From: Planomonospora sp. ID67723
Lineage (GTDB): Bacteria; Actinomycetota; Actinomycetes; Streptosporangiales; Streptosporangiaceae
Assembly: GCF_015711605.1 (NCBI RefSeq)
Contig: NZ_JABTEZ010000003.1
Location: 806,001 to 870,000 of the forward strand
Length of the DNA: 64,000 bases
Reading direction: 5' to 3'
This document shows, piece by piece, positions 1-8,346 of this stretch. The stretch's first letter is position 1. Each line of letters starts with the position of its first letter. Under the pieces are notes generated by a model. It searched no databases, was not told the origin of the DNA, and saw nothing but the letters and a program-made list of their open reading frames with translations. Made by a program: the position numbers and the translations under genes.

Positions 1-542
1 GCCGTGGAGTTGCCGAACACCAGGGCGATCGTCGGGATGCCGGCGGCGCTCAGCCGGGTCAGGTCGCGGAAGATCCGGCCGCCCGGGATGAAGATCTCCT
101 TCTGCGTCGGCAGGTCGGCCCCGCCGGACTCGACCAGGTTGACCAGGGGCAGCCGGTTCTCCAGCGCGATGTCGGCGGCGCGGAGCGTCTTGCGCAGGGT
201 CCACGGGTTGGACGCGCCGCCCCGGACGGTCGGGTCGTTGGCGACGATCATGCACTCGACGCCCTCGACCACCCCGATCCCGGTGACCACGCTCGCGCCG
301 ACGGGGAAGTCGCTGCCCCACCCGGCCAGCGGCGAGAGCTCCAGGAACGCCGAGTCGGGGTCGAGGAGCAGCTCGATCCGCTCACGGGCGAGCAGCTTGC
401 CGCGCCGGCGGTGGCGCTCGGCGTACTTGGCGCCGCCGCCGGCCACCGCCTTGTCCTGCTCGGCCTCCAACTCGGCCAGTTTCGCGAGCATCGCCTCACG
501 CCGGGCCCGGTACGGGCCCGAGGAGGTGTCCAACCGGCTCAA
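1..542 (-). CDS. Acyl-CoA carboxylase carboxyltransferase (beta) subunit, N-terminal part
   Basis: This is the N-terminal ~180 residues of a biotin-dependent acyl-CoA carboxylase carboxyltransferase, the subunit that moves CO2 from carboxybiotin to acetyl-, propionyl- or methylcrotonyl-CoA. The gene runs off the left edge. Visible family signatures are the NDPTVRGGASNPWTLRK and NLVESGGADLP blocks followed by a GNST segment, which form the N-terminal crotonase-like fold of methylcrotonyl/propionyl-CoA carboxylases. The start is a TTG at 542 with GGAAGGAG 7 bases upstream (549-556). Which acyl-CoA is used cannot be told from this half. The family is certain; the substrate is not. Confidence 0.88.
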   Translation of the reverse strand, partial: MSRLDTSSGPYRARREAMLAKLAELEAEQDKAVAGGGAKYAERHRRRGKLLARERIELLLDPDSAFLELSPLAGWGSDFPVGASVVTGIGVVEGVECMIVANDPTVRGGASNPWTLRKTLRAADIALENRLPLVNLVESGGADLPTQKEIFIPGGRIFRDLTRLSAAGIPTIALVFGNST

Positions 543-647
543 GAGCCGTCTCCTTCCGCCGGGGCCGGAGGTCCCATCGGACCCGCCGCCCAGTCCAGAG
601 CGTGACACAGGATCTTTCCCGCCGGCGCCCCAGGTCACCCGCGAGGA

Positions 648-2534
648 TCACCCGCAGTGGCTCCAGCCGCTCTTCCACGTCGCCGTGCCGTAGGCGCCTC
701 CCCAGATGACGCACTTCTTGTCGGCGGCGAGCCGTACCGGGCCCGCGTAGGCGGTGAAGCTGCCCGGGTTGGCCGCCGACGCGCCGCCTTGCACCTGGAG
801 CGTCGCGTTCATCTTGATCTTTCCGGGGATGACGTACCTGGACAGGGTGACGACGCAGTTCTTCTTGCTCGTGCCGTCGTAGAGCAGGTAGACGGTCGCA
901 CCGGTGCCGAGGGCGTGGGAGTTGATCTGTTTGAAACCCGGGCCGCACACCCCGGCCGCGGTGTACGGGTTGGGTTTCGGCGGGCTCGTGGTCGGTTTGA
1001 CCGTGGGCTTGGGGGTGGGTTTGACCGTGGGCTTCGTGGTCGGTTTGACCGTGGGCTTCGGTGTCGGCTTGGGAGTGGGCTTGACCGTCGGCTTGGTGGT
1101 GGGCGTGGTGGCGGAGGGCGACTGCCCGATGTCCACCGGCGCCCCGTCGTCCGGCCCCAGCATCCCGCCTTCCGGTTCCGGCTCCGAGGTCGCCTGCTTC
1201 GTCGGGCGGCGGCTCTGCTTCGCCGCCGGCTCGGTCTCCAGGGGGCTCGGGGCCTCGGTGGCCGGCGAAGAGTTCTCCTCCTCCGGTGTGAGGATCTCGC
1301 CCTCTCCCGGCACGCGCTCCTGCGGTTCCGACGTGGAGGGCTCCTCCTCGGGAGCCGGAGCGGGGCCGTCGGGGGTCGGCTCGGGATCGGCCTTCGCGGT
1401 CTGCTCCTGCCCGCTCAGAGACGGGGCCGCCTGCTGGGCGGTCCGCACCGACGAGGCCTTCTGGCCGTTCTGGACGACGACCACGGTCCCGGTGGCCACG
1501 CCGAGCACGACCGCGCCCGCCACCCCGGCCAGCAGCAGGCCCTTCGGCCGCCGGGGCCTGTGCTCCGGTTCCGGGTGCGGCCCCGGGCGGGGTCCCGGCC
1601 GGGCCGGTCCGGACGGGGACGTGGTCCGGACGCGCGGATCCCGGGGCACCGCCCCGGGTCCGGCCGGATTCGGCTGCGGGGGCGTGCCGGCAGCCGCAGG
1701 GGGGACGGCGGCTGCGGGAGCCGCGGGGACCGTGCCGCTCATGAGATGCGCGACGAGCTGCTCGGCGGTCGGCCGCGCCGCCGGGTCCTTGTCCAGACAG
1801 GCCGCGACCAGACCGCGCAGCTGCCCTTCCATCCCGGTCAGGTCCGGCTCCACGGTCAGGATCCGGTTCATCACCACGGCGATGGAGTCCTGGCCGAACG
1901 CCGGCGTGCCGGTCGCGGCGAAGACCATCGTGACGCCCCAGGCGAACACGTCGGCCGCGGGCGTCACCGCACCGCCGCTGAGCTGCTCGGGCGCGAGGTA
2001 GGACGGCGTCCCCATGGCCGTCCCGGTCGCGGTCGTGCCGGGGGAGTCCAGCGCCCTGGCGATGCCGAAGTCGATCACCACCGGGCCCTCGGGCCCCATC
2101 AGCACGTTGGCGGGCTTGAAGTCCCGGTGCAGGATCCCGGCGCGGTGGATCGCCGCCAGGGCGGTGGCCGTGCTGACGGCCAGCCGGTCCAGCGCGGCTC
2201 CGCGCCGCGGTCCCTCCCTGTCGACGAGCTGGCGCAGGGACGGCCCCGGCACGTACTCGCTGACGATGTACGGCCGGCTGCCCGCGAGGTCGGCGTGCAG
2301 GACCGAGGCGGTGCAGAACCGGGCCACCCGCTGGGCGACCGAGACCTCCCGCAGGAAGCGGGCGCGGGCCTCGGCGTCCGCCGCCAGCCCGTGATGGAGG
2401 AGTTTGACGGCGACCTGCTCACCCGCAGGACCGCGTCCCAGGTAGACGACCCCTTGGCCGCCCTCCCCGAGCCGCCCGGTCAGCTCGAACGGACCCAACC
2501 CCCGAGGATCCTCCGCCGTGAGCGGCTGTACCAC
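648..2534 (-). CDS. Membrane Ser/Thr protein kinase with extracellular spore-associated-protein-A-like domain
   Basis: A 628-residue Hanks-type kinase. The glycine loop is at 20-33, the catalytic-loop lysine partner at K44, HRDFKPAN with D138 and DFG at 155-157, so the catalytic set is complete. A Pro/Arg-rich juxtamembrane stretch leads to one membrane helix (about 332-354). Outside lie a Glu/Thr/Pro-rich linker, a KPT repeat stalk (roughly 470-520) and a C-terminal ~95-residue domain with four cysteines ending in WSHCG. That last domain has the features I know from Streptomyces spore-associated protein A (NPYTAAGVCG, NCVVTL, CVIWGG, SGWSHCG), so it is probably the sensor (inference). The start is GTG 2534 with a G-rich ribosome binding site. 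Transcribed alone; upstream spacing to the next gene is 151 bp. Confidence 0.93.
   Translation of the reverse strand: MVQPLTAEDPRGLGPFELTGRLGEGGQGVVYLGRGPAGEQVAVKLLHHGLAADAEARARFLREVSVAQRVARFCTASVLHADLAGSRPYIVSEYVPGPSLRQLVDREGPRRGAALDRLAVSTATALAAIHRAGILHRDFKPANVLMGPEGPVVIDFGIARALDSPGTTATGTAMGTPSYLAPEQLSGGAVTPAADVFAWGVTMVFAATGTPAFGQDSIAVVMNRILTVEPDLTGMEGQLRGLVAACLDKDPAARPTAEQLVAHLMSGTVPAAPAAAVPPAAAGTPPQPNPAGPGAVPRDPRVRTTSPSGPARPGPRPGPHPEPEHRPRRPKGLLLAGVAGAVVLGVATGTVVVVQNGQKASSVRTAQQAAPSLSGQEQTAKADPEPTPDGPAPAPEEEPSTSEPQERVPGEGEILTPEEENSSPATEAPSPLETEPAAKQSRRPTKQATSEPEPEGGMLGPDDGAPVDIGQSPSATTPTTKPTVKPTPKPTPKPTVKPTTKPTVKPTPKPTVKPTTSPPKPNPYTAAGVCGPGFKQINSHALGTGATVYLLYDGTSKKNCVVTLSRYVIPGKIKMNATLQVQGGASAANPGSFTAYAGPVRLAADKKCVIWGGAYGTATWKSGWSHCG
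980..1106 (-). repeat. Degenerate 18-bp tandem repeats encoding a KPT stalk
   Basis: Roughly seven imperfect 18-nt units of the type GGTTTGACCGTGGGCTT(C/G) on the + strand encode (K-P-T-x)n on the minus strand. They form the rigid extracellular spacer between the kinase membrane helix and its C-terminal domain. Unit number could vary between strains. Confidence 0.75.
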
Positions 2535-2647
2535 GATAACCCCCCGGCAAAACCCACAAAATTCGGTTATGTGGGGCAGAACGCTACCAGTGTGCGTTCT
2601 GATGCGGACGAGCTGCCGATCACGGGTTCGGAACGGTCCGGCTCCCG

Positions 2648-2690
2648 GATCGGATGGCGGGTCGGCTGGCGGGTCGGCTGGCGGGTCAGA
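2648..2690. repeat. 12-bp tandem repeat between kinase and oxidase genes
   Basis: Three near-identical copies of GGCTGGCGGGTC (first copy starting GGATGGCGGGTC) lie in the short gap just downstream of the flavoprotein stop and upstream of the kinase promoter area. No function is evident. Confidence 0.6.
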
Positions 2691-4047
2691 TGGCCTTGCC
2701 GGGGTTGAGAATGCCGAGCGGATCGAACACCTGCTTGATCCCGTGATGGATCTCCTCGGCGACCGGCCCGGTCTCCAGGGCCAGCCAGCGCCGCTTCAGC
2801 AGCCCGACCCCGTGCTCGCCGGTGAGCGTGCCGCCCCGGCGCAGCGTCTCGCGGAAGACCTCGTCGGCCGCGGCCCAGACCTCTGGAGGAGGCTCGGGCA
2901 GGCCGTGCTCGAAGACGAAGACCGGATGCAGGTTGCCGTCCCCGGCGTGGGCCACGGTGCAGATCCGCACCTCGTGCCGGGCCGCGATCTCCTCGATGGC
3001 GGAGATCATGTCCGGCAGCGCCGAGCGCGGCACGCACACGTCCTCCACCAGGCAGGCGCCGAGCCGCTCCTTGGCCTGGTAGGCCATCCGCCGCATGCCG
3101 ATCAGTTCCTCGGCCTCCTGCCGATCGGCTGAGACCGCGACGAACGAGGCGCCGTTCTCGGCGCACAGCACGCTCATCCGCTCCGCCGCCGTCTGCCCGT
3201 CCACCGCGTCGGACTGGGCGATCAGCATCGCCTGGACCGACGGCTCCAGCCCGATGTTCTTCCACTCGTCGATGGCCTGCAGGGTGGCCCGGTCGAGCAT
3301 CTCCAGCAGCGAGGGCTGGCAGCCGCCGGCGATGATGGCCGCCACGGCCGCCGCGGCCTCCCGCAGCGAGCCGAACTCCGCCGCGATCGTCGCCGGGTAG
3401 GTCAGCGGGGCGCGGCGCAGCCGTACGGTGGCCGAGGTGATCACTCCGAGCGTGCCCTCCGAGCCGACGAACAGCCCGGTCAGGTCGTAGCCGGTCACGC
3501 CCTTGACGGTCCGCCTGCCGGTGTTCAGGATCCGTCCGTCGGCCAGCACGACCTCCAGCCCCAGCGCCGAGTCGCGGGTCACGCCGTACTTCACGCAGCG
3601 CAGCCCGCCCGCGTTGGTGGCGAGATTCCCGCCGATCGTGGAGATCTCGTAGGAGGAGGGGTCGGGGGCGTACATCAGCCCGAACTCGCGAGCCGCCCGG
3701 TCCAGATCGGCTGTGATGACGCCGGGCTCCACCACGGCGATCTCGTCGGCGGGCGAGAGCTCCCTGATCGCGGTCATCTTGTGCAGCGCCAGCACGACGC
3801 AGCCCTCGACGGCGGTCGCCCCGCCGGCCAGCCCCGTCCCGGCCCCCCGCGGCACCACCGGCACCCGGTGCTCACTCGCCCAGCGCATGACGGCGACCAC
3901 GTCGTCCCTGCTCTCCGCGAGCACGACGGCCAGCGGCCTGCCCGGCTCCAGGAACGTGCGGTCGCGGGCGTAGGAGTCGGTCACGTCAGGGTCGGTCAGC
4001 ACCCTCCCGGGCGCGAGCGCGGCGATGAGTTCGGCGGTAGCGGTCAC
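2686..4047 (-). CDS. FAD-linked oxidase, glycolate oxidase GlcD / D-lactate dehydrogenase family
   Basis: A 453-residue VAO/PCMH-type flavoprotein that oxidises a 2-hydroxy acid (glycolate or D-lactate are the usual family substrates). The N-terminal FAD-binding half carries PRGAGTGLAGGA (about 82-93) and ISTIGGNLATNAGG (about 149-162). The C-terminal FAD-oxidase half carries HAGDGNLHP and the closing GTLTGEHGVG motif. Full length for the family. The start is GTG 4047; an out-of-frame ATG-TGA sits 2 bp upstream. Its 5' side faces the M6 protease gene across an AT-rich divergent region. There are no adjacent GlcE/GlcF subunits, so it probably works as a single-subunit enzyme. Confidence 0.92.
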   Translation of the reverse strand: MTATAELIAALAPGRVLTDPDVTDSYARDRTFLEPGRPLAVVLAESRDDVVAVMRWASEHRVPVVPRGAGTGLAGGATAVEGCVVLALHKMTAIRELSPADEIAVVEPGVITADLDRAAREFGLMYAPDPSSYEISTIGGNLATNAGGLRCVKYGVTRDSALGLEVVLADGRILNTGRRTVKGVTGYDLTGLFVGSEGTLGVITSATVRLRRAPLTYPATIAAEFGSLREAAAAVAAIIAGGCQPSLLEMLDRATLQAIDEWKNIGLEPSVQAMLIAQSDAVDGQTAAERMSVLCAENGASFVAVSADRQEAEELIGMRRMAYQAKERLGACLVEDVCVPRSALPDMISAIEEIAARHEVRICTVAHAGDGNLHPVFVFEHGLPEPPPEVWAAADEVFRETLRRGGTLTGEHGVGLLKRRWLALETGPVAEEIHHGIKQVFDPLGILNPGKAI

Positions 4048-4205
4048 ATGGGGACTGTACGGCCTGCCGCCCCCACCTGTGGAAACGCTTCTTTGTCACA
4101 ATTTTCGGACATAAACGATTGATCACACTTTGACAACATAAGTCGGACGCTTTACTTCTGCTTTACCTTCTCCTCTAACGTCCCGCTCGACACGCATATA
4201 GGGGC
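4048..4205. promoter_or_regulatory. AT-rich divergent promoter region
   Basis: The spacer between the flavoprotein and the M6 protease is much richer in A/T than its surroundings, as expected for back-to-back promoters. It contains TTGTCACAA (4093-4101, an odd-centred palindrome) and TTGACA at 4130-4135, with a poor -10 candidate TACTTC 17 bp further on. Exact start sites cannot be fixed by eye. Confidence 0.45.
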
Positions 4206-4253
4206 GTGTCGGGAATGTCCACGCCCGGCGAACCCGGGCAGGGAGGGTATCCG

Positions 4254-7043
4254 TTGTCCAGGAGAGGCAGAGGCGCCCGCAGGCGCCTGCTCGCGATCGT
4301 GCCCGTGCTCGGGCTGGCCGCCGCGGGACTGTCCGTGAGCGGCGCGTCGGCCCAGGCCGACGATTCGGTCGCACGGTACGTCCCCACGGCGAGCGACTAC
4401 TACATCAACTACGCGCCTCCGTACGCGCAGGGGGACACCACCGCCACCAGTGAGCTCTTCCAGCCCGGGGCCGCCAAGCGCGCCCGCTCGGGACTGGCCC
4501 AGGCACTGGAGGTCGACCGCAAGTTCGCCGAGGGCAACCCGGTCGCCGCCAAGATGCTCGCCTCGCGGGAGACCCGGGCGATCAGGACGGGCAAGAACCC
4601 CTTCGACTTCATCTTCAAGAAGGCCGGCCAGACCCAGCAGGCGAAACTGCTCACGCTTCTGGTCGAGTTCAACGAAAACGCCAACGACGACTTCTCCGGG
4701 TTCAGCCGGCCGAAGTCGACCAGCGGCGATGTCAACGACTGTGTGACCGAGCCGCCGGGCACCAAGCTCAACGGCCCGCTGCACAATAAGATCCCCGACC
4801 CCGCCGGCTCCGGCCCGGGCAAGGACAACAACACGATGTGGGTTCCGGACTTCAGCCCGGAGCACTACAACAAGATGCTCTACTCGGACAGGGGGATCAC
4901 CGAGCGCGTCCGCAAGGACCTCACCGACCCCCGGGACGGGCGCAAGGGCATCGACATCTCCGGCCACACCATGAAGAAGATGTACGAGGAGATGTCCAAG
5001 GGCGCCTACACCGTCACCGGTGAGGCGATCGGCTGGATCAAGGTCCCGCACTCGGAGGCCTGGTACGGCGCCGGCCGCTGCGGCACCCGCCCGCAGGACA
5101 TGTCCGGCCACCCGGACAACCCGCTCGGCCCCGGCCAGCTCCCCATCGACGCGGTCAACACGCTGGCCCAGCAGAACCCGAGCTTCCCCTGGGCCGACTA
5201 CGACGTCGAGGACACCTCCGACGCCGACGGCGACGGCAACCTCCTGGAGCCGGACGGCGTGATCGACCACCTCGTGCTCGTGCACGCCGGCGCCGACAAG
5301 TCCGGCGGCGGCGGAGCCGAGGGCACCTACGCCATCTGGGCGCACTCCAGCGCCGTGGCGGGCGGATACACGGTCCCCGGCACCGACAAGAAGATCTCCA
5401 ACTACATCGTGCAGCCGGAGGACTCCGGGGTCGGCATCTTCGCCCACGAGTACGGCCACGACCTGGGCCTGCCGGACTTCTACGACGCCACCGGCGGCGG
5501 CGACACCAGCGTGGACTTCTGGGACCTGATGTCCTCCGGCTCCCACGCGGGCCCGCTCATCCAGTCGATGCCGACCCACATGGGCCTGTACGCCAAGTGG
5601 GTGCTCGGCTGGGCCGACCCGGCGATCGTCGACCCCGGTGACCGCAGGAAGACCCTGACGGTCGGCCAGTCGTCGCGCACGCCCAAGCACACCGCCGACG
5701 GCGTCCGCGTCAACCTGCCCGACAAGAACGTCGTGATGGCCGTGCCGCACAGCGGCGCCAAGCTGTGGTGGTCCGGCAACGACCAGAGCTGGGCCGACGT
5801 CAAGCTGAGCCGCACCATCCAGGTCCCCGCCGGCACCGACCAGCGGTTCTGGATGTGGAACCAGTACGCCATCGAGGCTGACTGGGACTACGGCTTCGTC
5901 GAGGTCTCCACCGACGGCGGCGCCACCTGGGCCGAGCAGAAGGTCTACGACTCCTCCGGCGCGCTGGTCTCCACCGACGACGGCTACGCCGACCCGAACC
6001 ACCGGATGGCCGACTACGGCGGCAAGAAGTACGGCCTCACCGGCGCGACCGACGGCTGGCGCCACGACTACGTCGACCTCGCCCCGTTCGCCGGGCAGAC
6101 GATCCAGCTGCGGCTGCGCTACGCCACCGACGCCGGGAGCGAGGAGGCCGGCTGGTTCTCCGACGACTTCTCCGTCACCGCCGGCGGCGCCACGGTGTGG
6201 AGCGACGACGTCGAGGGCGGTGAGAACGGCTGGGCCGCCGCCAAGGGCACCTTCACCGACACCACCGGTGCGGGCTGGACGATGCACAGCGGCAGCCTGA
6301 AGACCGCCCAGTACTACCTGGCCGAGTGGCGCAACTTCGACGGCTTCGACAAGGGCCTGCAGTACGCCTACGACACCACCTGGTCACGCGACAACGCCTG
6401 GAAGGTGGAGAGGCTCAAGTACAACGCCCCCGGCCTGCTGGTCTGGTACCGCGACGCGGCCTACCCGGCCAACGACGGCGACGCGCACACCTTCGAGCTG
6501 CCGTCGGTCGGCCCCAAGGGCGAGATCCTCGTCGTCGACTCGCACTACGAGCCGCTGCGCCGCAGCGGCGAGGCCGCCGCGAAGGACCCGTCGGCGCTGA
6601 AGAACCTCCCGTCGCGCCCGCAGTCCTCCAACGCGGCCTTCACCTTCGGCAAGACGTACCCGTTCACCGAGTGCATCGAGGGCGAGCCGTTCACCGAGTA
6701 CTGCACCAAGTTCCCGGCCTTCCCGGGGGTGCGGACCTTCACCGACGCCAAGACCTGGTACCCGGGCCTGGAACTGCTCCCCGACGGCAGGCTGGCCTAC
6801 CGCCACCGCGACGCCTCGGTGGTCGTCCCGTCCAAGGGCGAGCAGCCGTACAGCACGCGGGTCGTCAACCCCGACGGCAGCCCCGCCACCGCCAAGTACG
6901 GCACCGACATCGGCGGCGGCCACGTCCTCGGCACCGGCAACCCCGGTGACGAGGGCAAGGAGCTGGGCGTGCAGATCAAGCTGATCGCCCCGCTCCCGGC
7001 CAACCTGGGCGTCATCGTCCAGGTGACCCCGCCCAAGAAGTAA
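4254..7043 (+). CDS. Secreted M6 family metalloprotease (immune inhibitor A-like)
   Basis: A 929-residue secreted zinc protease. I chose TTG 4254 because GGGAGGG lies 6 bp upstream (4241-4247) and translation then begins directly with a basic signal peptide (SRRGRGARRR, a hydrophobic run, then ASA-QA). GTG 4206 and ATG 4215 are longer in-frame alternatives. The zinc site HEYGHDLGLPD sits mid-protein, just before FYD, as in InhA/M6 peptidases. An N-terminal propeptide precedes it, and the C-terminal third is beta-rich with Asp-rich loops. A perfect 12-bp hairpin follows the stop. The role is likely degradation of extracellular protein; the specific target is unknown. Confidence 0.92.
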   Translation: MSRRGRGARRRLLAIVPVLGLAAAGLSVSGASAQADDSVARYVPTASDYYINYAPPYAQGDTTATSELFQPGAAKRARSGLAQALEVDRKFAEGNPVAAKMLASRETRAIRTGKNPFDFIFKKAGQTQQAKLLTLLVEFNENANDDFSGFSRPKSTSGDVNDCVTEPPGTKLNGPLHNKIPDPAGSGPGKDNNTMWVPDFSPEHYNKMLYSDRGITERVRKDLTDPRDGRKGIDISGHTMKKMYEEMSKGAYTVTGEAIGWIKVPHSEAWYGAGRCGTRPQDMSGHPDNPLGPGQLPIDAVNTLAQQNPSFPWADYDVEDTSDADGDGNLLEPDGVIDHLVLVHAGADKSGGGGAEGTYAIWAHSSAVAGGYTVPGTDKKISNYIVQPEDSGVGIFAHEYGHDLGLPDFYDATGGGDTSVDFWDLMSSGSHAGPLIQSMPTHMGLYAKWVLGWADPAIVDPGDRRKTLTVGQSSRTPKHTADGVRVNLPDKNVVMAVPHSGAKLWWSGNDQSWADVKLSRTIQVPAGTDQRFWMWNQYAIEADWDYGFVEVSTDGGATWAEQKVYDSSGALVSTDDGYADPNHRMADYGGKKYGLTGATDGWRHDYVDLAPFAGQTIQLRLRYATDAGSEEAGWFSDDFSVTAGGATVWSDDVEGGENGWAAAKGTFTDTTGAGWTMHSGSLKTAQYYLAEWRNFDGFDKGLQYAYDTTWSRDNAWKVERLKYNAPGLLVWYRDAAYPANDGDAHTFELPSVGPKGEILVVDSHYEPLRRSGEAAAKDPSALKNLPSRPQSSNAAFTFGKTYPFTECIEGEPFTEYCTKFPAFPGVRTFTDAKTWYPGLELLPDGRLAYRHRDASVVVPSKGEQPYSTRVVNPDGSPATAKYGTDIGGGHVLGTGNPGDEGKELGVQIKLIAPLPANLGVIVQVTPPKK

Positions 7044-7072
7044 CTCCGGAAGCAGTCCCGAACGGGCATGGG

Positions 7073-7098
7073 GCCCCGCCGTCGACCGACGGCGGGGC
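7073..7098 (+). terminator. Stem-loop terminator after the M6 protease gene
   Basis: GCCCCGCCGTCG (7073-7084) and CGACGGCGGGGC (7087-7098) form a perfect 12-bp inverted repeat with a 2-nt nominal loop, 30 bp after the protease stop. No T-run follows, which is usual for high-GC actinomycetes. Confidence 0.75.
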
Positions 7099-7138
7099 TC
7101 TACCATTTACCGGGAACATCTCCGTGAAAAGGGGAAGA

Positions 7139-8077
7139 GTGAGCGAGCTTCGCAGCAAGGCCGAGCACACCGAGGCCATCCGGGCCGGGCGCAGGGCCTG
7201 CGTGGTGGTCAACACGCGGTCCCGGCGCGGGCGCCACCGCTACCCCCGGGTGCTCAGCACGCTCCGCGCCGAGGGCTTCGACCTGCTCGGCGTCTTCCCC
7301 GTGGACGATCCCAAACGCCTGCGCGCCACCCTCGACGCGGCCCTGGACGCCAAGCCCGACCTGCTCGTCGTCGGCGGGGGCGACGGCACGCTCAGCGCCG
7401 CCGTCAAGCACGTCGCCCACCGCGACGTCGCCCTCGGCGTGCTCCCGCTGGGCACGACCAACAACTTCGCCCGCAGCCTGGGCCTGCCGCTGGACCTGGC
7501 CGGCGCGATCCGGATCTTCCGCACCGGGAAGGTCGCCGACATCGACCTGGGCATCGCCGGTGACCGGGAGTTCGCCAACCTGACCAGCTTCGGGGTCTCG
7601 GTCGAGGTGGCCGGCACGGTCAAGCCCTGGCTCAAGCGCTTCCTCGGCCGGGCCGCCTACCCGCTCACCGCCCTGACGATCCTCCCCGGCCACCGGCCGT
7701 TCCGCGCGTTCATCACGGTCAACGGCCAGCGCCACGAGCTGCTCACCCACCAGCTCAACATCGCCAACGGCCGCTTCCACGGCGGCTGGCAGGTCGCGCG
7801 CGACATCAGCATCGACAACGGGCTCCTGGTCGCCTACCAGCTCGGCTCGGGCAAGCGCCTGCGGCTGCTGCTGGAGACCCTGGTCCGCGCCAGCACCGGC
7901 CGCTGGCGCAGCCTCGCGGGCGGCCCCTTCGTCCTCGGCACCGAGATGTACCTGGAGACCGATCCCCCGATGGCGGCCGACGTCGACGGAGAGGTCCGCC
8001 TGCGCACCCCCATCACGCTCAGGACCGTTCCCAACGGCCTGCGCGTGATGGTCCCCGAGGGCTTCGTCGACTCCTGA
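7139..8077 (+). CDS. Diacylglycerol/sphingosine kinase-like lipid kinase
   Basis: About 312 residues of the DAGK catalytic family (YegS/BmrU/DgkB-like). These enzymes transfer ATP phosphate to a lipid hydroxyl such as diacylglycerol. The nucleotide-binding signature VVGGGDGTL is followed by the LPLGTTNNFARSLG block, both diagnostic. The C-terminal half has the DVDGE element that usually coordinates Mg/ATP. Start choice is uncertain: GTG 7139 has AGGGGA close upstream, while GTG 7124 adds five residues (MKRGR). It stands alone after the protease terminator, and a small basic protein gene follows 76 bp downstream. Confidence 0.88.
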   Translation: MSELRSKAEHTEAIRAGRRACVVVNTRSRRGRHRYPRVLSTLRAEGFDLLGVFPVDDPKRLRATLDAALDAKPDLLVVGGGDGTLSAAVKHVAHRDVALGVLPLGTTNNFARSLGLPLDLAGAIRIFRTGKVADIDLGIAGDREFANLTSFGVSVEVAGTVKPWLKRFLGRAAYPLTALTILPGHRPFRAFITVNGQRHELLTHQLNIANGRFHGGWQVARDISIDNGLLVAYQLGSGKRLRLLLETLVRASTGRWRSLAGGPFVLGTEMYLETDPPMAADVDGEVRLRTPITLRTVPNGLRVMVPEGFVDS

Positions 8078-8128
8078 CCCGGCCGTGCCTGCGCGCCTCC
8101 GCATGGAAGGCGTCCTCGCGGGTAGCCG

Positions 8129-8150
8129 TCCTCCATCGACCGATGGAGGA
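8129..8150 (+). promoter_or_regulatory. Hairpin that encloses a Shine-Dalgarno sequence
   Basis: TCCTCCATCG (8129-8138) pairs perfectly with CGATGGAGGA (8141-8150). The second arm contains most of the ribosome binding site GGAGGAG (8145-8151) for the ATG at 8154, so the folded RNA should hide the site. Translation may need unwinding by ribosomes or another signal. Confidence 0.6.
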
Positions 8151-8153
8151 GAC

Positions 8154-8309
8154 ATGGCATCCCTGATAGCCCGCGTCCGGAACTACCTGGGCACCCCGCA
8201 GGGGCGCAGGAACGTCGAGAAGGCCAAGGCGATGGCACGCGACCCGCGCAACCGGCAGAAGCTGCGCGGTCTGCTGGCCCGTTTCCGGGGCAACCGGTCG
8301 CGCTACTGA
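8154..8309 (+). CDS. Small basic protein of 51 residues, function unknown
   Basis: ATG 8154 follows GGAGGAG by 2 bp; a longer in-frame extension to 8085 has no ribosome binding site. The product is short, strongly basic and helical (pattern RVRNYLGTPQGRR, then KAKAMARDPRNRQKL, ending RFRGNRSRY), without cysteines or membrane helices. It resembles the many short conserved actinobacterial proteins next to lipid or nucleoid functions; I do not recognise a named family. Its start is covered by a hairpin. It converges with the NERD-pseudokinase gene 37 bp downstream. Confidence 0.7.
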   Translation: MASLIARVRNYLGTPQGRRNVEKAKAMARDPRNRQKLRGLLARFRGNRSRY

Positions 8310-8346
8310 TCCCCCTCGCCGGCCGGCGCCCCGCCGGGCGTCTCCG

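Noticed and set aside
657-2708. Long open frame antisense to the Ser/Thr kinase
   Set aside because: Gly/Arg-rich composition mirrors the kinase codons, no ribosome binding site, and the kinase on the other strand has full domain support.
4152-6287. 711-codon open frame antisense to the M6 protease
   Set aside because: Val/Gly/Ala-rich shadow of a high-GC coding strand; the protease has a signal peptide and zinc motif.
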